A program made the position numbers and the translations under genes. A stretch of DNA of 64,000 bases from Mycobacteriaceae bacterium (GTDB lineage Bacteria; Actinomycetota; Actinomycetes; Mycobacteriales; Mycobacteriaceae): contig JAPOKC010000011.1 in the NCBI GenBank assembly GCA_029977845.1, positions 1 to 64,000 on the forward strand, in the 5' to 3' direction. The notes beneath the pieces were generated by a model. That model saw nothing but the letters and a program-made list of their open reading frames with translations, was not told where the DNA came from and ran no database searches. The stretch's first letter is position 1. Each line of letters opens with the position of its first letter. Of this stretch, positions 35,616 to 43,957 are shown in pieces.

Positions 35616-37328
35616 ATGGGCACACCGGTCTACAAGCGCATCCTCGACCTCTTCGAGGCCGAGGGCGTCAACACGCTGTTCGGGATCCCGGACCCCAACT
35701 TCGTGCACATGTTCACCGAGGCCGAGGCCCGCGGGTGGTCGGTGGTGGCGCCCCATCACGAACTGAGCGCCGGCTTCATGGCCGAGGCGGCATCGCGGAT
35801 GACCGGTAAGCCGGGTCTGTGCATCGGCACCCTGGGCCCCGGTATGGCCAATATGGCCGGGGCGATCCAGTGCGCGCTCGTCGAGAACTCTCCGGTGATC
35901 TTCCTGGGCGGACAGCGGGCCCGCATCACCGAGCGACGGGTCCGGCGCGGTCGTATCCAATTCGTCCAGCAGGAACCGCTTTTCGCGGCATCGGTGAAGT
36001 TCCACAGTTCCATCGAGTACGCCGACCAGACCGACGAGATCATCCGGGAGGCGATCCGCCAGGCGATGTCGGGGACTCCCGGTCCGTCCTACGTCGAGTA
36101 CCCGTCGCACGTCATTCTCGAGGAGCTTGATGTGCCAGAACCGTTGCCGCCCGCCGGCTATCGGTTGGTGAACCAGGGCGCGGGCGAGCGTGAGGTCGCC
36201 GAGGCCGCGGCCCTGATCCGGGGAGCCAAGAGTCCGGTTCTGCTCGTCGGCCACGGCGTGCACACCTCGCGGACCCAGCAGCAGGTCAAGGAGCTCGCGG
36301 AGCTGATGGCCTGTCCGGTGATCCAGACCTCCGGCGGCACCTCCTTCATCCCGGGACTGCAGGACCGGACCTTCCCGTACCTGTTCTCCCCGGCCGCCAA
36401 CGAGGCGGTCGAGGAATCCGACCTGTGCGTCGCACTGGGCACCGAGCTCGGTGAGCCTATGCACTACGGCCGAACCCAGCACTGGGCGGCCAACAACGCC
36501 AACCGCAAGTGGGTGTACGTCGAGCAGGACCCGACCGCCATCGGGGTGAACCGGCCCGTCGATGTGGCGTTGGTCGGGGATCTGCGCGGTGTGGTGCCGC
36601 AACTGGTCGAGGCGCTGCGCGACGCCCCGCGCACGCCGTCGGCCAACCTGGATTCGTTGATCAAGGCCGATGCCGCCGAACTGGCCCGGGTCGCCGAGGA
36701 GGCGCCGAGCGGGCGTCCGCTGATCCACCCGGCGCGCTACGTGGTCGAGGCCACCAAGGCGTTCGACAAGCTCGATGACGGCATCCTGGTGCGCGACGGC
36801 GGGGCCACGGTGATCTTTCAGTGGACCTACTCGCAGACCAAGCCGCGTGACGTCATCTGGAACCAGAACTTCGGTCACCTCGGCACCGGGTTGCCCTATG
36901 CCGTCGGCGCCTCGGTCGCCGAGGGCGGGAAGCGTCCGGTGATGTTGCTGACCAGCGACTCGGCCTTCCTGTTCCACATCGCCGAGCTGGAGACTGCGGC
37001 ACGGTGCAAGCTGCCGCTGGTGTGCGTCGTCGGCGTCGACCATCAGTGGGGTCTGGAGGTCGGCGTGTACAAGCGCACGTTCTCTCAGCCCTCGCCGCAA
37101 CCCGGGGTGCATTGGAGCAAGGATGTGCGGATGGACAAGATCGCCGAGGGGTTCGGCTGTCACGGCGAGTACGTCGAGTCCGAGGAGGAGATCGGCCCGG
37201 CGATCGCGCGGGCCTACGCCAGCGGGAAGGTCGGCGTCGTGCACGTGCGAATCGACCCGAAGGCCAACTCCGAGGAGATGCCCAAATACGACCGTTTCCG
37301 AACCTGGTATGCAGAGGGAACCCAGTAG
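35616..37328 (+). CDS. Thiamine-diphosphate-dependent enzyme of the acetolactate synthase/2-hydroxyacyl-CoA lyase superfamily
   Basis: A 570-residue ThDP enzyme with all three domains. The cofactor-activating Glu is present in HHELSAGFMAEAASRM. The ThDP/metal motif is altered: the usual GDG...NN reads TSDS...VVGVDHQWG, keeping an Asp ligand and replacing the second Asn with Asp. Related enzymes include acetolactate synthase, oxalyl-CoA decarboxylase, 2-hydroxyacyl-CoA lyase and cyclohexane-1,2-dione hydrolase. Followed by an aldehyde dehydrogenase and accompanied by a CaiB protein, it may cleave a C-C bond to an aldehyde. Clear Shine-Dalgarno GGGAGAA. Confidence 0.85.
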   Translation: MGTPVYKRILDLFEAEGVNTLFGIPDPNFVHMFTEAEARGWSVVAPHHELSAGFMAEAASRMTGKPGLCIGTLGPGMANMAGAIQCALVENSPVIFLGGQRARITERRVRRGRIQFVQQEPLFAASVKFHSSIEYADQTDEIIREAIRQAMSGTPGPSYVEYPSHVILEELDVPEPLPPAGYRLVNQGAGEREVAEAAALIRGAKSPVLLVGHGVHTSRTQQQVKELAELMACPVIQTSGGTSFIPGLQDRTFPYLFSPAANEAVEESDLCVALGTELGEPMHYGRTQHWAANNANRKWVYVEQDPTAIGVNRPVDVALVGDLRGVVPQLVEALRDAPRTPSANLDSLIKADAAELARVAEEAPSGRPLIHPARYVVEATKAFDKLDDGILVRDGGATVIFQWTYSQTKPRDVIWNQNFGHLGTGLPYAVGASVAEGGKRPVMLLTSDSAFLFHIAELETAARCKLPLVCVVGVDHQWGLEVGVYKRTFSQPSPQPGVHWSKDVRMDKIAEGFGCHGEYVESEEEIGPAIARAYASGKVGVVHVRIDPKANSEEMPKYDRFRTWYAEGTQ

Positions 37329-37342
37329 GAGAGAATGAGGAC

Positions 37343-38773
37343 ATGCGCGAATATCTGAAGTTCTACATCGACGGCCAGTGGGTCGACCCGGTCGAGATGC
37401 GTACCCTCGACGTCGACAACCCGGCCACCGAGCGGGTCAACGGGAAGATCGCCATCGGTTCCAGTGCCGATGTCGACAAGGCGGTCAAGGCCGCCCGCAA
37501 GGCCTTCGACAGCTGGTCGCAGGTCAGCCGTCAGGAGCGGCTCGGCGTGCTCGAGGCCGTGCTGGCCGAGTACCAGAAGCGGGCCGCCGATTTCGCCGAT
37601 GCGGTCAGCGAGGAGATGGGGGCGCCGCCGTCGCTGGCGGCCGGGGCACAGTTCCAGATGGGCTTCGCCCACCTGATCACCGCGATCGACGTCCTGAAGA
37701 ACTACAGCTTCGAGGAGGAGCGTGGCGCCGCGCTGATCGTCAAGGAGCCGATCGGCGTCTGCGGGCTGATCACGCCGTGGAACTGGCCGATCAACCAGAT
37801 CGCCTGCAAGGTGTTCCCGGCGCTGGCCGCGGGTTGCACCATGGTGCTCAAACCCTCCGAGGTGGCCCCGTATTCGGGCCAGATTTTCACCGAGGTCATC
37901 GACGCCGCCGGGATCCCCAAGGGCGTCTACAACATGGTCTTCGGCGACGGTCCCGGAGTCGGCGCCGCGCTGTCCAGCCATCCCGGTATCGACATGGTGT
38001 CGTTCACCGGTTCCACCCGGGCCGGTATCGAGGTGGCCCGAAACGCCGCCCCGACGGTCAAGCGGGTCGCCCAGGAACTCGGCGGCAAGAGTCCCAACAT
38101 CGTCCTCGACGATGACGTCTTCGCCCAGAGCGTGGCGGCCGGCGTGACGGCGATGATGCTGAACTCCGGGCAGAGCTGCAATGCGCCATCCCGGATGCTG
38201 GTGCCCAAGGACCGGATGGACGAGGCCATCGCGGTGGCGCGTTCGACGGCCGAAGGGGTGAAGGTCGGCGATCTGTCCGATCCCGCGGCGATCGGACCGG
38301 TCGCCTCCGAGGTGCAGTTCAAGAAGGTCCAGGGATTGATCCAGAAGGGTATCGAGGAAGGGGCGACGCTGGTGGCCGGCGGGACCGGCCGTCCGGACGG
38401 CCTCGAGACCGGTTACTACGTGCGGCCGACCGTGTTCGCCAATGTCAACAACGAGATGACGATCGCCCGGGAGGAGATCTTCGGACCGGTGCTCTGCATC
38501 CTGCCCTACGAGGATCTTGATCAGGCGATCGAGATCGGCAACGACACCGAGTACGGGCTCTACGGTTACGTCTCGGGTAAGGATCTCGACCAGGCCCGCG
38601 CACTCGCGCGGCGAATCCGCGCCGGCGCCGTGACGATCAACCACGCGTTCGACATCAGCACGCCCTTCGGCGGATACAAGCAGAGCGGTAACGGCCGGGA
38701 GTGGGGCCAGGAGGGTCTGGACGAATTCCTCGAGACCAAGGCGATTCTGGGTTACGCCGACAAGTCCAGCTGA
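37343..38773 (+). CDS. NAD(P)-dependent aldehyde dehydrogenase
   Basis: A 476-residue ALDH. Catalytic Cys in SGQSCNAPSR, the general-base Glu in QELGGKSPN, the cofactor segment TPWNWPINQIACKVFPALAAGC and the closing PFGGYKQSGNGRE are complete. The true start MREYLKFYIDG is 14 bases after the ThDP gene; the ORF track extends 113 codons too far. It probably oxidises the aldehyde released by the ThDP enzyme. Last catabolic gene; dtd starts 15 bases later, so read-through into dtd is possible. Confidence 0.92.
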   Translation: MREYLKFYIDGQWVDPVEMRTLDVDNPATERVNGKIAIGSSADVDKAVKAARKAFDSWSQVSRQERLGVLEAVLAEYQKRAADFADAVSEEMGAPPSLAAGAQFQMGFAHLITAIDVLKNYSFEEERGAALIVKEPIGVCGLITPWNWPINQIACKVFPALAAGCTMVLKPSEVAPYSGQIFTEVIDAAGIPKGVYNMVFGDGPGVGAALSSHPGIDMVSFTGSTRAGIEVARNAAPTVKRVAQELGGKSPNIVLDDDVFAQSVAAGVTAMMLNSGQSCNAPSRMLVPKDRMDEAIAVARSTAEGVKVGDLSDPAAIGPVASEVQFKKVQGLIQKGIEEGATLVAGGTGRPDGLETGYYVRPTVFANVNNEMTIAREEIFGPVLCILPYEDLDQAIEIGNDTEYGLYGYVSGKDLDQARALARRIRAGAVTINHAFDISTPFGGYKQSGNGREWGQEGLDEFLETKAILGYADKSS

Positions 38774-38788
38774 GGCTGATCTGCCGGT

Positions 38789-39220
38789 ATGCGGGTGCTG
38801 GTGCAGCGCGTCACCGCGGCATCGGTGTCGGTGGACGGTGTAGTGGTGGGCGCCATCGAACCGAGCGGACAGGGGTTGCTCGCTCTGGTCGGCGTCACGC
38901 ACACCGATGACGCCGTGGTGGCCCGGCGGCTCGCCGAGAAGCTCTGGCAGCTCAGGATTCTGGATGACGAGAAGTCGGCATCGGACACCGGAGCGCCGAT
39001 CCTGGTGGTCAGTCAGTTCACCCTGTATGCGAACACCGTCAAAGGTCGCCGCCCGTCGTGGAACGCCGCGGCGCCGGCAGCGATCGCCGAGCCGTTGGTC
39101 GAGGTGTTCGCCGACGCGTTGAGGGCCCTGGGCGCCGATGTCGCCGCCGGCGTGTTCGGCGCCGACATGCAGGTGGCTCTGGTCAACGACGGTCCGGTGA
39201 CCGTAATGCTGGAATCCTGA
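38789..39220 (+). CDS. dtd: D-aminoacyl-tRNA deacylase
   Basis: A 143-residue housekeeping enzyme that removes D-amino acids mischarged on tRNA. It has the DTD signatures [17 protein letters not shown] (nucleophile region) and [12 protein letters not shown] (NxGPVT motif), and the N-terminal [17 protein letters not shown] is characteristic. It lies 15 bases after the aldehyde dehydrogenase on the same strand, marking the point where the catabolic island abuts core genome. Confidence 0.96.
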   Translation: MRVLVQRVTAASVSVDGVVVGAIEPSGQGLLALVGVTHTDDAVVARRLAEKLWQLRILDDEKSASDTGAPILVVSQFTLYANTVKGRRPSWNAAAPAAIAEPLVEVFADALRALGADVAAGVFGADMQVALVNDGPVTVMLES

Positions 39221-39241
39221 CGCGGGTCGCTAATGAATCGG

Positions 39242-39320
39242 ATCGGGAGACGGCAACACGGCCAGTCCGAGCGCACCGGCGGCGGCGCTGTGCCGGCGTT
39301 CAAACAGCCGATCTCCCGAT
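39242..39320. other. Imperfect inverted repeat between dtd and the 188-aa gene
   Basis: ATCGGGAGA-CGGC (39242-39254) pairs with GCCGATCTCCCGAT (39307-39320), 13 base pairs with one bulge, around a GC-rich 52-base loop. It follows the dtd stop by about 20 bases. It could serve as a terminator without a T-tract or as an RNA structure; no known class recognised. Confidence 0.35.
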
Positions 39321-39375
39321 TCGTTACCGGTCCGCGCCCGGGTATCCACATCCGGGCGTCAGACTGTAGAACCTG

Positions 39376-39942
39376 ATGCATGAGCATAACTTCGTCACCT
39401 ACGAGGAATTCGGTCGCCGGTTCTTCGAGCTGGCGGTGACCGAGGACCGTGTGGCGGCGGCGTTCGCCGATATCGCCGGCGACTCCTTCGAGATGGGTCC
39501 GATGTCCCAAGGGCCCGGAGGTCTGGCGAAGGTGAGCGCGCGAGTCGCGATCGGGCAACCCAGCGCGCGGCGGACGCTGGGGGAGACGATGACCTTCGCG
39601 ATCCGTATCCCGTTGGTCATCGAGCTGACCGTCGATCTGTGGCTGGACAGACCCCGCTTCGTCGTCGACGGCGAGATCGCGCTGCGTGCCACCGCGCGGG
39701 CAGCCGAGCCGCTGATGATCATCATCGATGTCGCCAAGCCGCGGCCCTCGGATATCGCCGTGCATGTGACGTCGAAGTCGCTGCGTGGGGAGATCGTGCG
39801 GATCATCGGCAACGTCGACGGCGAGATCCGCCGATTCGTCGCCGCCCACGTGGCCGAGGAGATCGACAGCCCGGATTCCCAGCGGGCCAAGACCATCGAC
39901 GTCGCCGCGCAGGTGTCCTCGGCCTGGGACGAGAACGAGTGA
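39376..39942 (+). CDS. Conserved hypothetical protein, 188 aa
   Basis: No signal peptide or membrane span. The N-terminal third (FVTYEEFGRRFFELAVTEDRVAAAF) looks helical. The middle consists of alternating beta-type segments (TFAIRIPLVIELTVDLWLD, MIIIDVAKPRPSDIAVHV), suggesting a lipid- or ligand-binding beta-rich fold, then a helix near the C-terminus. From memory a similar gene lies next to dtd in other mycobacteria, but no function is recognised. ATG start; its stop lies five bases before the convergent PDR/VanB-type reductase stop. Confidence 0.7.
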   Translation: MHEHNFVTYEEFGRRFFELAVTEDRVAAAFADIAGDSFEMGPMSQGPGGLAKVSARVAIGQPSARRTLGETMTFAIRIPLVIELTVDLWLDRPRFVVDGEIALRATARAAEPLMIIIDVAKPRPSDIAVHVTSKSLRGEIVRIIGNVDGEIRRFVAAHVAEEIDSPDSQRAKTIDVAAQVSSAWDENE

Positions 39943-39946
39943 AGGC

Positions 39947-41053
39947 CTAGAGGTCGAGTTTCAGATTCGCGCCACCGGCTGCGCGGGAGACACAGGGCAG
40001 CATCATCGCGCTGTCACGCTCGGCAGCGGTCAGCAGGGCATCTCGATGCTGAACGGCGCCGTCGAGGACCCGGGTCCGGCAGGTGCCGCAGAAACCCTGC
40101 TGGCATGAGTAAGCCGTAGCGACACCGGACCGGCGTAATGCGGCCAGTAGGGTCTCGTCTGCCCCGACGGTGACGATCTGACCCGATGAGGCGATGGTGG
40201 CGGTGAACTCCTCGCCGTCGAGCACCGGAGCCGCAGCGAACCGCTCGAAGTGCAACTCGACGTTCGCCCGGCCGATCAGCCGATCCCGGACGAGGGTCAG
40301 CATCAGTGCCGGACCGCACGCGTAAACCGTTGTGCCATCGAGGCATTCGCCGAGGAGGTCATCGGCGGACGGCACGCCTGCGATGTCGTCGGTGCGGACG
40401 CGGACCCGGTCGCCGAAGGAGCGCAGCTCATCGAGGAAGGGCATACTCTCGGCGCTGCGGCCGACGTAGATCATCGACCAGTCCACACCCAGTCGGTCGA
40501 CCAGCGCGAGCATCGGCAGGATCGGCGTGATGCCGATACCGCCGGCGACGAACCGGATCCGGCTGGCGGGTGATCCGTAGCCGGGCACACTCAGCGGGAA
40601 TGCGTTTCGTGGTCCGCTGGTCCTCACCGTCGAACCAACCGGCAGGGCGTCGTGCACCTCGACCGAACCGCCGCCTCCGCCGGGGATGCGACGCACCGCG
40701 ATCCGATACGAATTACGAAGACCCGTTTCGCCGCACAGTGAGTACTGGCGCACCCGGCCGCTGGGCAGTCCGATGTCGAGGTGCGCACCAGGATGCCACG
40801 GCGGAAGGTCCGATCCGTCGGCCGCGGCCAGGGTGAGCGCGACCACGTTCTGATCGTGGGCGACGATGCGACGGTCGGTGACGGTCAGGGTCAGGGTCCG
40901 GTCACGTGCCGGCGGATCAGCCGGGGCGCGCAGTCGTCCCGTGGTCGCCCACAGCCCGGTGATCGTCGCATCGGCGATCCCGAGGACTGCGGAGTAGCGC
41001 AGGCGTTTGAACCCCTTACCGGGCAGGTCGTGACGGAGGCGGTGCAGCAGCAT
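39947..41053 (-). CDS. PDR/VanB-type oxidoreductase (FMN or FAD, NAD(P)H, C-terminal 2Fe-2S)
   Basis: A 368-residue one-chain electron-transfer protein. A flavin domain (HPGAHLDIGLPSGRVRQYSLCG, RxYS motif) is followed by a nucleotide domain (RFVAGGIGITPILPML, VYACGPALM) and a C-terminal plant-type ferredoxin with CQQGFCGTCRTRVLDG plus a later Cys. That order (flavin, NAD, ferredoxin) is that of phthalate dioxygenase reductase and VanB. It starts directly after the stop of the metal-dependent hydrolase gene (TAAATG), its operon partner. It is a possible reductase for the Rieske oxygenase at 26010, but linkage is only by distance. Confidence 0.88.
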   Translation of the reverse strand: MLLHRLRHDLPGKGFKRLRYSAVLGIADATITGLWATTGRLRAPADPPARDRTLTLTVTDRRIVAHDQNVVALTLAAADGSDLPPWHPGAHLDIGLPSGRVRQYSLCGETGLRNSYRIAVRRIPGGGGGSVEVHDALPVGSTVRTSGPRNAFPLSVPGYGSPASRIRFVAGGIGITPILPMLALVDRLGVDWSMIYVGRSAESMPFLDELRSFGDRVRVRTDDIAGVPSADDLLGECLDGTTVYACGPALMLTLVRDRLIGRANVELHFERFAAAPVLDGEEFTATIASSGQIVTVGADETLLAALRRSGVATAYSCQQGFCGTCRTRVLDGAVQHRDALLTAAERDSAMMLPCVSRAAGGANLKLDL

Positions 41054-41947
41054 TTAGAGTTGCGCGGTCCGGGCGGCGGGCGAACTGGCCAGATAGGCGA
41101 CGGCCTGAGCGGTCGAGCCGAATTCGGCGGGGGAGTAACCGGGGCGGAAATAGGCCAGTGTGTTGCGGCCGAACAGCGTGCTGAACCTCGGCAGCAGCCG
41201 GAGCCGGGAATCCCTGACACGCAGACGTTGCATCTGCGACCAGCTCAGGTCGAGGTCGGGGTCGGTGCGACACAGATACCGCAGGCCGCGCTGGAAGAAG
41301 GCGAAGAGTGCGGTCGCGGCCAGCGCCATCGCGCGGATCCTGGCGAGGTAACTGTCGTTGAAATACGTCGCGACATCGTGTGCGACGCAACGGTGTTCGA
41401 CCTCTTCGCTGCCGTGCCAGCGGAACAGATCGACCATGGTCGGATCGGCGCCGTAGTCGTCCCACGCGGAGTTCAGCGCGAAGTCGCCCAGGACTGCGGT
41501 GTAGTGCTCGATCGCCGCGATCAGCCAGAGTCGCTCGCAGAGGTGGTTGAACCGTCGTCGCGGGTCCGCCGAGGTGCTCGGGGCGAGCATCTTGCCGAAC
41601 ATGTAGTCAACCTGATCAAGGACCGGTTGCGGGTCCACGCCCCGGGCGATCATGAACTCGTTCAGCATCGCGTCGTGCGTGCCGGCATGGACGGCCTCCT
41701 GGCCGATGAACCCGCGCATGTCCTCGGCCAGCCGGGCATCCTTCACCAGTGGGAGGGCCTCGTTGTAGGTGGCGACGAACCAGCGTTCGGCGGCGGGAAG
41801 TACGACATTGAGCAGATTGGACATATGCGAGGCGACCGGATGCCCCGGAATCCAGTGCAGCGGGGCGCCGGACGGGTCGAAGCTCACCTTGCGGGCCTGC
41901 AGTTGGACCGGTCCGGGATCGAGTTCCTGCCGGCGGTGCGAACTCAT
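41054..41947 (-). CDS. Predicted metal-dependent hydrolase (PF10118 type)
   Basis: About 297 residues. The His/Glu pattern EDMRGFIGQEAVHAGTHD, LWLIAAIEHYTAVLGD and WHGSEEVEHRCVAHDV resembles di-iron helical-bundle proteins and the PF10118 family often misnamed as hydrolase. Such a centre with a dedicated flavin/ferredoxin reductase gene downstream suggests an oxygenase or desaturase-like reaction. The ORF track adds a long out-of-frame leader; the real ATG (MSSHRRQEL) overlaps the stop of the upstream secreted-protein gene as TGATG. Confidence 0.8.
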   Translation of the reverse strand: MSSHRRQELDPGPVQLQARKVSFDPSGAPLHWIPGHPVASHMSNLLNVVLPAAERWFVATYNEALPLVKDARLAEDMRGFIGQEAVHAGTHDAMLNEFMIARGVDPQPVLDQVDYMFGKMLAPSTSADPRRRFNHLCERLWLIAAIEHYTAVLGDFALNSAWDDYGADPTMVDLFRWHGSEEVEHRCVAHDVATYFNDSYLARIRAMALAATALFAFFQRGLRYLCRTDPDLDLSWSQMQRLRVRDSRLRLLPRFSTLFGRNTLAYFRPGYSPAEFGSTAQAVAYLASSPAARTAQL

Positions 41948-42363
41948 CAGCCCACGCGGGTCGGGATGACCGTGACGACGCCGGGTGCGCCCGGGGTCGG
42001 GCGGCCGCCTTCGGTGGCCTGGGTGCTCGAGGCGCCCGACTGGGTACCCGATGACACCGACGGACCGGAGGGGGCCTGCGGTTGGGCCGCGGCAGTGCAG
42101 TCCAGCATCAGCTGCATCTTGCGAGAGCTGGTGACCTTCTGGCTGGCGACGACGCACTGGGCCTGCGGGACATCGCTGCCGACCGAACCGCCGAACGAGG
42201 TCGGCACGCCCTGGGCACGCAGGATGGCCACCGCTTTGGCATAGGGCTCGCCCACCACATTGAGAAGACTGCCGTCGCCCGGATCGGCGTGACCGGAGCC
42301 CATGGTCAGGGCGGCGAAGGCCGATCCCGACACCACGGCGGTCGCGAGGACGAGTTTTCTCAA
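41947..42363 (-). CDS. Secreted protein, 138 aa, PASTA-like segment
   Basis: Signal peptide MRKLVLATAVVSGSAFAALTMGSGHA then DPGDGSLLNVVGEPYAKAVAILRAQGVPTSFGG, which resembles one PASTA-type repeat, and a Ser/Thr/Pro/Gly-rich tail. Two Cys (QCVV, LDCT) could form a disulfide. No enzymatic motif. TTG start with AGAAGGG eight bases upstream. First gene of a three-gene operon with the di-iron-like protein and the PDR/VanB-type reductase. Confidence 0.72.
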   Translation of the reverse strand: MRKLVLATAVVSGSAFAALTMGSGHADPGDGSLLNVVGEPYAKAVAILRAQGVPTSFGGSVGSDVPQAQCVVASQKVTSSRKMQLMLDCTAAAQPQAPSGPSVSSGTQSGASSTQATEGGRPTPGAPGVVTVIPTRVG

Positions 42364-42386
42364 GGTGGAACCCTTCTGTCACTTCG

Positions 42387-42392
42387 AAGATA
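42387..42392 (-). promoter_or_regulatory. Putative -10 box of the secreted protein/di-iron/PDR operon
   Basis: TATCTT on the minus strand, about 24 bases before the TTG start and upstream of the AGAAGGG ribosome site. Confidence 0.4.
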
Positions 42393-42450
42393 GCGCAGCG
42401 CGGCCGCACGGCACCTTCCGTGGGATATCGCCGGCGCAGGCCGTGACGTT

Positions 42451-43947
42451 TCAGAAGGCGTCCCGATGCCGCTCCTGTTCGAGGACGGCGTCGAGGTCTG
42501 CCAGGCGTTTCATCGATGACACCGCCCGGGCGGTGCGCATGTTGGCGCTCAGCAGGTCCTGGTGGCGCGCGACGAAGGCCCAGTACCCGGCGGTGAACGG
42601 GCAGGCGTCGGCGCCGAGGCGCTTCTTCGGGTCGAACGGACAGCAGCGGCAATGGTCGCTCATCTTGCTGATGTAGGCGCCGCCCGAGGTGTACGGCTTG
42701 GTGGCCATCCGTCCACCGTCGGCGTGCTGGCTCATCCCGATGACGTTGGCCGGCATCACCCAGGCGAATCCGTCGACGAAGGCGCTGGCGAACCAGTCGT
42801 TGAGGTCCCGGGGGTGATAGCCGCGCTGCAGCGCGTGGCTGCCCAGCACCATCAGCCGCTGGATGTGATGCGCCCAACCCCGGTCTCGCACCCCCTCCAG
42901 CGCCACGCGCAGGCATTCGGCCCGCACCGCCCCGGCATCCAGCCCGGTCCACCAGTCCGGCAGCGGGGTGCGGGCCGCCAGGGCGTTGCTGTCGAGGTAT
43001 CCGGGGCCGAAGTGCCAGTAGAGCTGCCAGATGTACTCCCGCCATCCCAGGATCTGCCGGATGAACCCCTCGGCGGCGGCCAGCGGCGCCGAACCGTCCC
43101 GATAGGCCTGCTCGGCGGCCTGTACGGCGTCCAGCGGATGCAGCACACCGAGATTCAGCGGAACCGACAGCAGCGAATGCGCCATCGCCCAGTCGGCGCT
43201 CATCATGGCGTCCTCGTAGCGGCCGAACAACCCCAGCCGCTCGGCGATGAACTGCCGCAGCACGGTATCGGCCTCGGCGGGCGTGACCGCGAAGGTGCGC
43301 GGGCCGTCGGCGCCGACGGTGTCGAGGGCGAGTGCGTCGAGATCACGGCGCACGTCGGCATCGATGTCGTCCTCGGCCGGCAGGTGCGGCGGTGCGACCG
43401 TCAGCGCCGGCTGACCCTTCGGCGGTGATTCCCGGTTGTCAGCGTCGTAGTTCCACTTACCGCCCACCGGCTGATCGCCATCCATCAACACCTCGAAGCG
43501 CCGCCGCTGCTCGCGGTAGAAGTCCTCCATGCGAAACCGGCTGCGGTTACCGGCCCAGGCCCGAAACTCCGCACGCGACAACGCGAAGGCCGGGGTGGGC
43601 AGCACCTCGGCCACCAGACCCTCGTCGCGCAACCGGTGCACGAACTGCTCGGCGGCCATCGACGTCGGCTCGTGCACGAGCACGGGACGGCCATAGGCGC
43701 GCAGCGCGTCGATGTAGGTATCGGTGCGCAGCACGGTGGCCCGGTCGCCGAGATCCCGGGCGGCATGTCGCAGCGCGGAGAGAACGAGGTGCAGTTTCTG
43801 GCGGTGGAACCGCCGGCGCCGCAGAGCCGAGGCGGCCTCGACGAGCAGGACCGGACGATGAGAATGCTCTCCACCGTGGAAATGTGTGCCGAGTTGGTCG
43901 GCGAAAAGCCACAGCGGAGTGTCGTCATCCGCCGGGGAAGCCGTCAC
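42451..43947 (-). CDS. Photolyase-related protein, Fe-S bacterial cryptochrome/(6-4) photolyase type
   Basis: A 498-residue member of the deoxyribodipyrimidine photolyase-related (FeS-BCP/CryPro, PhrB) family. An N-terminal Rossmann-like domain starts with LWLFADQLGTHF. The FAD domain shows GWREYIWQLYW, ALQRGYHPRDLNDWF and MATKPYTSGGAYISKMSDH. The 4Fe-4S ligands are visible as AECLRV, DHCRCCPF and DACPF. Light-dependent repair of (6-4) photoproducts is the known family reaction. GTG start, ten bases after the Nudix gene, in a malQ-Nudix-photolyase operon. Confidence 0.9.
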   Translation of the reverse strand: MTASPADDDTPLWLFADQLGTHFHGGEHSHRPVLLVEAASALRRRRFHRQKLHLVLSALRHAARDLGDRATVLRTDTYIDALRAYGRPVLVHEPTSMAAEQFVHRLRDEGLVAEVLPTPAFALSRAEFRAWAGNRSRFRMEDFYREQRRRFEVLMDGDQPVGGKWNYDADNRESPPKGQPALTVAPPHLPAEDDIDADVRRDLDALALDTVGADGPRTFAVTPAEADTVLRQFIAERLGLFGRYEDAMMSADWAMAHSLLSVPLNLGVLHPLDAVQAAEQAYRDGSAPLAAAEGFIRQILGWREYIWQLYWHFGPGYLDSNALAARTPLPDWWTGLDAGAVRAECLRVALEGVRDRGWAHHIQRLMVLGSHALQRGYHPRDLNDWFASAFVDGFAWVMPANVIGMSQHADGGRMATKPYTSGGAYISKMSDHCRCCPFDPKKRLGADACPFTAGYWAFVARHQDLLSANMRTARAVSSMKRLADLDAVLEQERHRDAF

Positions 43948-43957
43948 CGGGCTGATG

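Noticed and set aside
35592-37244. 550-aa minus-strand ORF opposite the ThDP gene
   Set aside because: Antisense shadow; the plus strand carries full ThDP-enzyme motifs in a tight operon.
37214-38902. 562-aa minus-strand ORF opposite the aldehyde dehydrogenase
   Set aside because: Antisense shadow with biased composition; ALDH motifs are complete on the plus strand.
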